Of a stretch of 64,000 nucleotides of DNA, positions 1 to 8,800 are shown piece after piece. The position numbers and the translations under genes were made by a program. The notes under the pieces were generated by a model. That model did not search any database. It was not told where the DNA came from and saw nothing but the letters and a program-made list of their open reading frames with translations. Origin of the DNA: Tritrichomonas musculus (lineage: Eukaryota; Parabasalia; Tritrichomonadida; Tritrichomonadidae); the NCBI GenBank assembly GCA_039105265.1, contig JAPFFF010000012.1, forward strand, positions 1,550,001 to 1,614,000. Reading direction: 5' to 3'. Numbering within the stretch: the first letter of the stretch is position 1; each line of letters starts with the position of its first letter.

Positions 1-122
1 TTTAGTTGAGATATTTTTTTCGACATGTTTATATTAATTTTGTAGTCGAATGAATCATGATCTTTAGGAGGTGTTTGTTTTTGTAAAATATCTTCTATTT
101 TATCTTCTTCTTCATTCATCAT
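1..122 (-). CDS. Start of an unrecognised element protein, runs off the window
   Basis: A minus-strand frame opens with two adjacent ATG codons at 122-117 and stays open to the window edge for 40 codons. The visible N-terminus is acidic (runs of Glu and Asp) and then mixed polar and basic. No domain can be named from this piece. It is divergent from the coiled-coil gene starting at 313, and the 190 bases between them are very AT-rich and presumably hold both promoters. The reading is supported only by openness and by the usual compact gene layout of the element. Confidence 0.45.
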   Translation of the reverse strand, partial: MMNEEEDKIEDILQKQTPPKDHDSFDYKININMSKKISQL

Positions 123-312
123 TAATAAAATAATAGTGATATTAATAAATATATTTTTTTAAAATTTCAATATATTTTATTTTTTTTAATTCAATTTTTG
201 AATTTTTATAGTGTATATAACTTTTTCAAAGAAAAATATCCACCTTCGAGTTTTTCTACGAAATTTAAAATTTAGTGATATCAACTAGAAAATAGATCAT
301 TTTTATACTTGT

Positions 313-1752
313 ATGTCATACAACTACAGCTCAGACAGCGATGTTAGTCTATTTGACTCGATCGAGCAATCGGGTCAACAAGCTCCACCATCAGATCCGC
401 CATCAGCTCCACCCACAGAAGTTTGGCTCAAGAACATGACCCCAGAACAACTCGAATCCATGCGACAGTTCATCATGAAGCAGCAAGAAGAAGCAGCAGC
501 TAGATTAAAGAAGAAGCAGCAAGAAGAAGAAGCAGCTAGATTGAAGAAGAAGCAAGAAGAAGAAGAAGCAGCTAGATTGAAGAAGAAGCAAGAAGAAGAA
601 GAAGCAGCTCGATTGAAGAAGCAACAAGAAGAAGAAGCAGCTAGATTGAAGAAGCAGCAAGAAGAAGAAGCAAGAAGGAAGAAGAAGCAAGAAGAAGAAG
701 CATTAGCAAGATTGAAGCAAGAAGACGATGCAAGAAGGAAGAATCCATATGTTCCAATTTCAAATAAAGTCTTTCCACCACCTCGCTCATATAATATAAT
801 ACAAGTTCCTCCACCTCCTCCACCTCCATCTAATCAACAAATACCGCCACCTCCAAGTGTTCTTGCTAGACCATCTTCATTTGCCGAGAAACAAAAATTC
901 GGTTCCAATCCAAAAGAAGAAACAAAGATAGAAGGAGAAGAAGAAGTTGATCATGAACAAGAACAAGAACCAGTTCACAGAGAACCATATAAGCCACCGA
1001 AAAGTGTTCATGATATGAAATCCAATAGTGATTATAAGGAGGATAATGTTAGGCCATTCGACTTTCGAGATGAAATGGAACTAATAATAGAAGAAAATGA
1101 AAACTTGAAAGATCGATTAACGAAGTTGGAGGAGCGAATGACTGCGGTAGAATATAACATTCAAGACATAAATCACAATGCTGAAGAACTCAGGAAAGAC
1201 ATTGATGATAACGACGAATACGCACTCGAGCTGATGAAATTGGAACTTGCTCCAAAAAAGGTGGCGAAGTACATTAACAAAATTCACGATCTAAAGAAGG
1301 ACGTGGCGGATCTGAAAAATGCTCAACAAGCTGGTCCTCCAACAGATGATGCATTTGCTGAAAAGTTGGCAAGATCGAGATTGATGATGGTAGAAGTTGA
1401 TTATCTTCGAAACATGATGGACGCTATTGAATCATATGACAAGAAAAAAGCACCAGAGATGATAAACGTGTTCAAGTCCTATGGATGGAAGTTGTCCAAT
1501 TGCATTTATCATCTTCGACCATACTTATCACCAGAAGAGAAAGAGAAGTTGGACAAAGCATGCAGCTTCGAGAGAAAAGGAAAGAAGCAATCACCGAAGC
1601 AAGTGCTGAATGCCATTAAGCAATTTGGTGAATCAATGGAGAAGAACGAAATTGAACGGAACTCTGACTCGAAGTCGAAAGGACATGAGTTCCAATATCA
1701 TTTTCCATATCTCGAAGATAATGTCGTTGATGATGATGATTACCCCCAATAA
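313..1752 (+). CDS. Coiled-coil, charged-repeat and proline-rich protein
   Basis: The 479-residue product is not a recognised enzyme. After a short N-terminal region rich in Ser and Pro, residues about 55-140 are a Glu/Lys/Arg/Gln/Ala repeat (unit close to AARLKKKQEEEE), encoded by near-identical DNA repeats of about 36 bases. Residues about 165-185 contain poly-proline runs, and about 250-345 form a predicted coiled coil with heptad-like Leu/Ile spacing. The C-terminal part is helical and charged and ends in an acidic tail. It sits 81 bases before the DNA polymerase on the same strand. Such a protein could be a scaffold or DNA-packaging accessory of the element, but this is a guess. The repeat tract is prone to expansion and its exact length may vary between copies. 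Confidence 0.8.
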   Translation: MSYNYSSDSDVSLFDSIEQSGQQAPPSDPPSAPPTEVWLKNMTPEQLESMRQFIMKQQEEAAARLKKKQQEEEAARLKKKQEEEEAARLKKKQEEEEAARLKKQQEEEAARLKKQQEEEARRKKKQEEEALARLKQEDDARRKNPYVPISNKVFPPPRSYNIIQVPPPPPPPSNQQIPPPPSVLARPSSFAEKQKFGSNPKEETKIEGEEEVDHEQEQEPVHREPYKPPKSVHDMKSNSDYKEDNVRPFDFRDEMELIIEENENLKDRLTKLEERMTAVEYNIQDINHNAEELRKDIDDNDEYALELMKLELAPKKVAKYINKIHDLKKDVADLKNAQQAGPPTDDAFAEKLARSRLMMVEVDYLRNMMDAIESYDKKKAPEMINVFKSYGWKLSNCIYHLRPYLSPEEKEKLDKACSFERKGKKQSPKQVLNAIKQFGESMEKNEIERNSDSKSKGHEFQYHFPYLEDNVVDDDDYPQ

Positions 1753-1833
1753 GATAGGTCATAACTAAAAAATAATTTTTTAACTTTTTCTTTGTTTTTA
1801 TTTTTATCGTTTCACTTTTATTTTAGGTTAAAC

Positions 1834-4800
1834 ATGAACAAGGACATTGAAGATAATTTTTTAGATGCTATTGGAGATGTCTATGCTGATACAAAATCAC
1901 AGTTTCGTCGTGAATATAATCGACGTGCAAAACAATACCAAAAGAAAGACAAATTTAAAGAAGAAATGAGGAAGCTCATGATTCCTGCAGGACAAGGTAT
2001 TGGTTTTGCTACAGACATCAATCAAGATGAAGATAAGAGGTACGCATTTACGGAAGCACTACGACAGATACATAAAAAGAAAAATGTTGGAAGACCTATT
2101 GTTAAAGCAATTGCACTTGATGGAACTTATAAGTACTTCACACTCAGTGATAAGCACAACATCGAAAGTACATTAGGACATATAACAGGAGAACTTGATT
2201 TAAGTGAAGACCAATCAGACACTAATCCATATATCTCAAACATGTTCATTCCAGTTCGATATGAGGTACAATTTATTGACATGAACAAAACAAATGATGG
2301 TGTTCATTTTAGAACCAAGATGCAAGATATGGATACTCATGAAATCTATGATGATGAAGTCGAAATTGATGAAGACTATCGAAATACACCAGAAGGTAGT
2401 TTTTTCCCATACATCAATCTATCACCTATAGACTTATCTACATACCAAATCTTTCATGAGGTAAGGAAAGAGAACTACAGAGATAATTGTTTTGTATATG
2501 CTTGTATACAATCAGGTGTGTTCACTGATGATGAAATAGATGACTTACGATTTTTTGTTCAAACAAGAGCCATACCTAATAACAAGATAGAAGAAGTAGC
2601 TAAAAAGTTCAAGTGCAATTTTAGTATCATTAGAATTGTTGAACAACCTGATAAATACAAGTATGAAACAAGAATCAACACCAGAAAGAAAAAATGGTCT
2701 GTTGATTTTAAAAGAGAAGTTAACCTGATATTGTTCAAAGACCATTATATGCTCAACAGGAAAATACCTTGTACATTATTCTACCTTCAACACTATGAAG
2801 AACTTGATAGAACATTTGCATATATGCCTTTTGACAAAAGATGTATGATAGCAAGATTGGAGAAAAATGGAAAGACTGTCAAAGACTATAAACATGAAGG
2901 AATCAAACCAATAACCTTTTTCCAAAAGATGTTTGAGTTACATCTATTTGAAGAAATCAAAGCATGCGAAATGGATATTATCAACACAACTGAATATGAA
3001 CATGTTAATGACTATGTAAGTCTCGAATATAATGCAGAACATAGTACAAGACTCATTGAGAATAATAAAAAGAAACAAAATACATGGTCAAGGATTTATT
3101 ATAGTGACTTCGAAACAAACTCGACAGTCAGTCCACATATACCATATCTCAATTGTACGATCTTTCGAGATGGAGCCAACATACATAAAATATCTATTCA
3201 AGGTGAAGATTGTGGACAGAAGCTCTTGAATTATTTATGGAGTGGCTCATTAACATATTTTCATAACCTCAAGTATGATGCATGTTTTTTCATTAACACA
3301 CCTGGATGGGATACACAGATAACAGAACGAAGTGGAACTGTGTTGCAAATCATCATGACATTATTCGAAGAAGGTACAAGGAAAGTCAAAAAGCGATTAA
3401 CATTCAGGAACTCATATAGTATAATACCTCAAGCATTAAGTAAATTTGCTACAATGTTCAACCTCAATGTTCACAAGGAAGTCATGGCATATAAGCTATA
3501 TACACAAGAGAACATTCAAAGAAGAATTGTTGATGCTACTGAGTTCCAACAGCAATACATCGATGAAAATGCAGATAAGTTATCGAAAGCACAACTTGAT
3601 GCAAACTGCAAGCAGATTATCGAAAATGCAAAAATCGCAAATTGCTATAATGATGGCAAAATCGACATCATTAAATATGCCATCTTCTATTGTTTCAAGG
3701 ACTGTATTGTTTTGATGAAGGGAATGGAAAAATTTAATGAAGACCTGAAAGCAGTCTTTAAAGAGACAAAGACAGATATGTATGGTGTTCATGATTTTAT
3801 ATCTATAAGTGCTATTGGATACTGCTTTGCCAAGAAATATGGTTGCTTTGATGGATGTTATGAACTATCAGGTAAGTGTCAAGACTTCATACAACGATGT
3901 GTCTCTGGTGGAAGAACAATGACAGCAGGTAATGAAAAGCAATACATCGAAGGAAAGATACAAGACTTTGATGCAGTTAGCTTATATCCATCTGCAATGT
4001 ATGTTATGGATGGTATACCATTAGGAAGACCTAAAGTAATACCACAAGGTACAACACATGAACAACTTATGCAATATGATACATTCTTTATCGAAGTCAA
4101 CATCAAGAAACTCGAATGTAAATCAAAAGAGCCATATAAATTTGGACAAGTATTTACAAGGAATGAAGCAGGTAGTAAAATATTCGGCAATTTCCTTGTT
4201 GACCATTATTATATCGATAAAGTAGGTCTCATGGACTTGTTCGAATTTTATGATGTTGAATATGAGTTAATACGTGGCTATTACTTTGATGAAGGATTTA
4301 ACAAGAAAATCAATGAGTTCATTGAGAAGCTCTTTAATCTCAGGGCAAGTTATAAAAAGCAAAAGAACCCTCTTGAACAAACAATAAAGCTCCTCCTCAA
4401 CTCCATATATGGCAAGTCAATATTGAAAGCAACAAAGACTGAAACCAAGACAGTACCAAAAAGCCAACTATACAAGTACCTATGGAGGAACTACAACTTT
4501 ATCAAGGAGGTTGTTGAAGATGCTAATATTGATAAGTGCTATGTCAAGAAGTTGAAACCAATTAATGACCATTTCAACCTACCTCAATTTGGTGCAAGCG
4601 TTCTCTCTTGGAGTAAGCACTTAATGAACAGGGTTATGGCTACAGCTGAGCAAGCAGGTATACCTATCTTTTATCAAGATACTGATAGTATGCATGTACT
4701 TGAAAAAGATGTACCAAGGATAGCTGACTTATTCCAGTTCAAGTATCATCAACCTCTTATTGGAAAAAATATGTGTCAGTTTCATAATGACTTTGATGAG

Positions 4801-5109
4801 TTCGAAGGTAGTCAGGGAGAAATACACTCAAGAAAACTCATTGCACTTGGTAAAAAGAGCTACCTCGATATCTTGGTTGATGAACAAGGAAATGAAGGAT
4901 ATCATATTAGACTCAAAGGAATTCCAAAACAAGTTATTCTCAACAAGTGCAAAAGGATGGATATCTCAGTTGAAGAGCTTTTTGAAAGAATGCATGAAGG
5001 AGAAAGCATGACATTTGATTTGTTGGATGGTTCGAATGCATTCAGGAAGTCAAAGACATTTCAACAAACCAACCTACCCAAATTTGCACGTACTCTTAGG
5101 TTTACGTAG
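1834..5109 (+). CDS. polB: Protein-primed family B DNA polymerase (Polinton type) with OTU-like N-terminal region
   Basis: This is the replicative polymerase of the element. The open frame reaches upstream to 1792, but the ATG at 1834 (MNKDIEDN) is the likelier start, giving 1091 residues. Residues about 217-304 contain DNCFVYA and later DHYML, spaced like the Cys and His motifs of OTU-type cysteine proteases. An exonuclease segment follows with YSDFET near residue 420 and a later FHNLKYD. The polymerase core shows DFDAVSLYPS near 710 (motif A), LLLNSIYGKS near 855 (motif B) and YQDTDS near 946 (motif C). Family knowledge: protein-primed enzymes of this kind copy linear DNA from a terminal protein. 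The gene overlaps the tail of the opposite-strand gene by 8 bases. The polymerase call is firm; the OTU-like region is an inference from two short motifs. Confidence 0.93.
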   Translation: MNKDIEDNFLDAIGDVYADTKSQFRREYNRRAKQYQKKDKFKEEMRKLMIPAGQGIGFATDINQDEDKRYAFTEALRQIHKKKNVGRPIVKAIALDGTYKYFTLSDKHNIESTLGHITGELDLSEDQSDTNPYISNMFIPVRYEVQFIDMNKTNDGVHFRTKMQDMDTHEIYDDEVEIDEDYRNTPEGSFFPYINLSPIDLSTYQIFHEVRKENYRDNCFVYACIQSGVFTDDEIDDLRFFVQTRAIPNNKIEEVAKKFKCNFSIIRIVEQPDKYKYETRINTRKKKWSVDFKREVNLILFKDHYMLNRKIPCTLFYLQHYEELDRTFAYMPFDKRCMIARLEKNGKTVKDYKHEGIKPITFFQKMFELHLFEEIKACEMDIINTTEYEHVNDYVSLEYNAEHSTRLIENNKKKQNTWSRIYYSDFETNSTVSPHIPYLNCTIFRDGANIHKISIQGEDCGQKLLNYLWSGSLTYFHNLKYDACFFINTPGWDTQITERSGTVLQIIMTLFEEGTRKVKKRLTFRNSYSIIPQALSKFATMFNLNVHKEVMAYKLYTQENIQRRIVDATEFQQQYIDENADKLSKAQLDANCKQIIENAKIANCYNDGKIDIIKYAIFYCFKDCIVLMKGMEKFNEDLKAVFKETKTDMYGVHDFISISAIGYCFAKKYGCFDGCYELSGKCQDFIQRCVSGGRTMTAGNEKQYIEGKIQDFDAVSLYPSAMYVMDGIPLGRPKVIPQGTTHEQLMQYDTFFIEVNIKKLECKSKEPYKFGQVFTRNEAGSKIFGNFLVDHYYIDKVGLMDLFEFYDVEYELIRGYYFDEGFNKKINEFIEKLFNLRASYKKQKNPLEQTIKLLLNSIYGKSILKATKTETKTVPKSQLYKYLWRNYNFIKEVVEDANIDKCYVKKLKPINDHFNLPQFGASVLSWSKHLMNRVMATAEQAGIPIFYQDTDSMHVLEKDVPRIADLFQFKYHQPLIGKNMCQFHNDFDEFEGSQGEIHSRKLIALGKKSYLDILVDEQGNEGYHIRLKGIPKQVILNKCKRMDISVEELFERMHEGESMTFDLLDGSNAFRKSKTFQQTNLPKFARTLRFT

Positions 5110-5851
5110 TTAACACATCATTGACATCAGTCGAGTTAGATGGTTTAATTTTGATAGTTATGAACAAAGGACTTTTTAACAATATCGGCTGGTATTGAAA
5201 ATCTACTAAACTTAATTCTAAAAACTTTAATGAATCTGTATATGTTTTTATTTTTAATGGTTTACTTTCAGTTTCGAAATCATATATAAGTGGTTTATTA
5301 TCTAAAGTGAATGTATTTATACTACCAATGACTGAAGGTGTATATTGTTGTTCACCTATATTCGAGTATATGGCATTACCTTGTAGAGATACTAGATACA
5401 ACTTAGTATGATTTAATATTGGGATGTCTTTAATATTATATGTTGCATTTGATGGTAACACAATAGGCAATGAAGTATTATATAAACCAGTTAATAAAGC
5501 AGCCCTATGGGAAATAGAGGTTATTGTTAACGGTGTTTGTGTCTTTATTGTAAATGTACGAGTAGTATCATTATATTTAAAAGATACCTCCGCAAGCGGA
5601 TTTAAAACTGCTTCTATTTGCTTGATGGTATAATTATATCTATCTTCGAATTTAAGCTTGAATGGAATACTGTTATGTGTAAACTCTATATAATCATCTT
5701 TCGTACTCAACATAATATTACTTATTGTATTAATTGAAGATACAAAATATTTAATATATTTACACTTCCATGGTATATCCAAATTGATAGATACCTTATT
5801 ATATTCATCAGCATTTGTACTCTGTACTGATACTAACATTTTATAATTCAT
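5102..5851 (-). CDS. Candidate minor capsid (penton-like) protein
   Basis: The 249-residue product is beta-rich, with alternating hydrophobic and polar residues and few charged clusters. It has no signal peptide or membrane segment. Its length, an LVSLQGNAIYSN stretch around residue 160 and the final LSLVDFQYQPILL segment are in line with the single jelly-roll minor capsid (penton) proteins of Polintons, but no diagnostic catalytic motif exists for this fold. Its start codon lies only 3 bases from the start codon of the giant plus-strand gene, so the two share one divergent promoter or overlapping 5-prime ends. Its end overlaps the polymerase end by 8 bases. The product of 24287-25537 is a competing candidate for the same role. 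Confidence 0.5.
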   Translation of the reverse strand: MNYKMLVSVQSTNADEYNKVSINLDIPWKCKYIKYFVSSINTISNIMLSTKDDYIEFTHNSIPFKLKFEDRYNYTIKQIEAVLNPLAEVSFKYNDTTRTFTIKTQTPLTITSISHRAALLTGLYNTSLPIVLPSNATYNIKDIPILNHTKLYLVSLQGNAIYSNIGEQQYTPSVIGSINTFTLDNKPLIYDFETESKPLKIKTYTDSLKFLELSLVDFQYQPILLKSPLFITIKIKPSNSTDVNDVLTT

Positions 5852-5854
5852 AAA

Positions 5855-8800
5855 ATGTCAATTAAACTTTATTCTTTGCAATCAAGTGAGGCTGAAAAGC
5901 TCAAAGACAAAAATATAGAGATAAGTGTTAATGATGAAGGTAATATTGATATTATAAGAAATGAGGACCCAGATGATTACCCAAAATTTAGTTGCTTATA
6001 TAATAAGGCTGAAGTAGATGAAAGAGTAGTTGGTAATCATATCGAAAATGGAGGAAAGCTTGATGGTTTCGGCAATGTACCTATTACAAATAAATTTGCC
6101 AATTATTTAAAATACGTATTTAAAGGACCTGAACAGACACCCTTATTAGAAGACTCACTACCTGAAAAAGCAGAGTCACATAAGGAGTTGATAAAAGATG
6201 AACTTTGTGTTAATACATTTAATGAATTTATTGAAGAAGAATCGAAAACATGTGAGGCTATTCATGAGATGTATACCGAATTGATGTGTGCAGCAGATGG
6301 ATATGAACAAATTGCATTTGATGAACAAACAGGGCAAAGCAAAGCTGTTCATTATCTTCAATATCCAAAGTCTATACCAACTCCTACTCCAGATGGTGTT
6401 TATTATAAGACATATCATAATTTGGCTGATATGATGATAAGCATGATAGAGAATGATAAGACCACCCAAATTACAAAAAGAATCTTATATGAAACCTTCA
6501 ATGAAAAGACATGGGAAAAATTTATTTCAGGAATAATTCAATATCATTATTCACTTCAAGAACAATCGCTGAAAAAAGTTGGATATAAATATAAAGGTTG
6601 TACAGACCTTATTGAAGCAGACCAAATAGTTGAAGTTAAAAGTCCTCGTGAGTTTTTTGAGACATATACCCAAAATCTAAAAGATAATAATAAAAATAAA
6701 GACCAATATGCAAAAGCTATGTTAGGTCTTTATTTGTATAATGTAATTTTACATTCAGGTATTACATACTATTATACACATCGAAATGCTAATGGAATGA
6801 AAGTGGATGTTGTACCACCTGGTGGACAAGACTATTTAAATATAACGTTAGGACAATGTTTAAATTTAGTATTCGAGATTATTAAAGATATAGTGAATTC
6901 ACATAATGCTTTATTTGATTATGTTGTAACAATCAAGTCTTGTAATTGCAAACACGATAATCAAGGAGGTAACCAAGGAGGTAATGAAGGTAATGGTGAA
7001 GAAGAGGATGATAATCAAGGAGGTAATGAAGGTGGTGATAATGAAGGCGGTGATAATGATTCAAACCTAATTCAATATATGAATGTAGGTCTACAAGCTG
7101 TAAATCAATTATCAGGTTATTTATTACATAATATTGCGAACCTAGGAAATAATGTTGCATCTCTCAGGTTCCAAAATGAAGTAGAGTCATTTACACAAGA
7201 GATGTTTGATTATGAGATATATGATAATGGTTTAGATGAGATGAATAGACAATACCAGTCAATAGGAATACAAACAGAACAACCAACACGTCAACGAGAA
7301 TCCTTATTTAATGATTCATATGTTTGGTGTACAGTATTTCGCATGTGGACGAGTTTTGCAGTTTATAATATACCAAATCAATTTGGATGGAGGACTAATT
7401 CTGCATTTGGAGCTCCTTGGAATTTTGTCTGGGATGTTGGACATAGGGAATGGATAGCAATAGCGCCACATGAAGAAGATGTACCAGCTGGATGGAGAAT
7501 TAACCCAAAGGGAAATGAAATAGCACAAACAATAGTACAACATAATATTCATTGGGAAGGAGAAATGATTTATAATCCTGATAGAGGACAATGGGAATAT
7601 TATCCACCAGAAGAAAGTATTGTTGTACCAGAACAACCGGGACCTGTTATTAATATTGTTCCTGAACAAAATAGGAATGCAGTGTTAAGACCAACTTATG
7701 TTTGGTCTCTTGAGTCAGGTCGTTGGGTTAATTCAATGACAATAGCTAATATGCCAAGATCACATCCAAATGATAATAATGATTGGAGGCGAGATGTTAG
7801 CTTACAAGCACCTGCCAATTTTGTTTGGGACATAGACCATAGGGAATGGGTAGCCATAAGAAACAATGTTAGTGACATGCTATATGACAGAGATTGGAGG
7901 ACAAATCGAGATATTGGAGATATTGCAGTAAGGCATTATCAAGAACATTTTTTACAAGGAATCGGCGAATTAGTATGGAATGATGATTATAATAGTTATG
8001 TTTATCAATGTAATGAGATAAGCCCATTATCATTATCATTAGAAGATAAAAGCAATAGCGGAGCAATAGCAATACCAGACCAAATTACAAGTACTGAAGC
8101 TTGGGATAAAATTTTAGACTGTATGGGTATCCCTGTTATTAATAATCCTAATGAGATAGATGAGAAGAATCCAGTACTTGGTAAATATATTATAAAGGGT
8201 GACTTAAAAGTAAATGGGAAAATAATATGTGATTCTATTCCAAGTGGAGGTACAACAACAACTGACTCCAAGTATTTTACCTTGAAGGAATCAGACCAGT
8301 TATATTTATATAGACCATCTAAGACGTATGAAGAATCCAATTATTATTGTATGAGATGGGATATAGATAAAGATTATGACATACCACTAAATTTAGTATT
8401 TAGATTCAAAGACTATCTATTTGGTCATAACTGGGAATTAACATGGGATGGTAAAAATTGGACAGGAAATAATTGTCAAAACATGTGTACAGAAAAGATA
8501 TCATACATGAACACAAATGACGGTGCGCCTGCTTTAACAATCAAACATAACGAAAGAATTGGTAGATGGATAAAAGGAACAATAAAGGAAGATTTAACTG
8601 ATGATGATAATTATGCTCATATCTTGAAAGATTATCTTACCAATTGGAGGGTTGTTAAGAAAGATGGAACCATACTAAGTGAAGGAATAACTGCAACTTT
8701 TGATTCAAGTGGTTCAGGTACTTTAACTCAAGATGGATATAAATATGAACAAGCTAGAATGTATGTTGATGCGCCAAGTGGATTAAATGCAGATGATGGA

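Noticed and set aside
505-829. Minus-strand frames rich in Leu, Phe and Ser across the coiled-coil gene
   Set aside because: They are the reverse reading of the Glu/Lys/Arg codon repeat and have no independent support.
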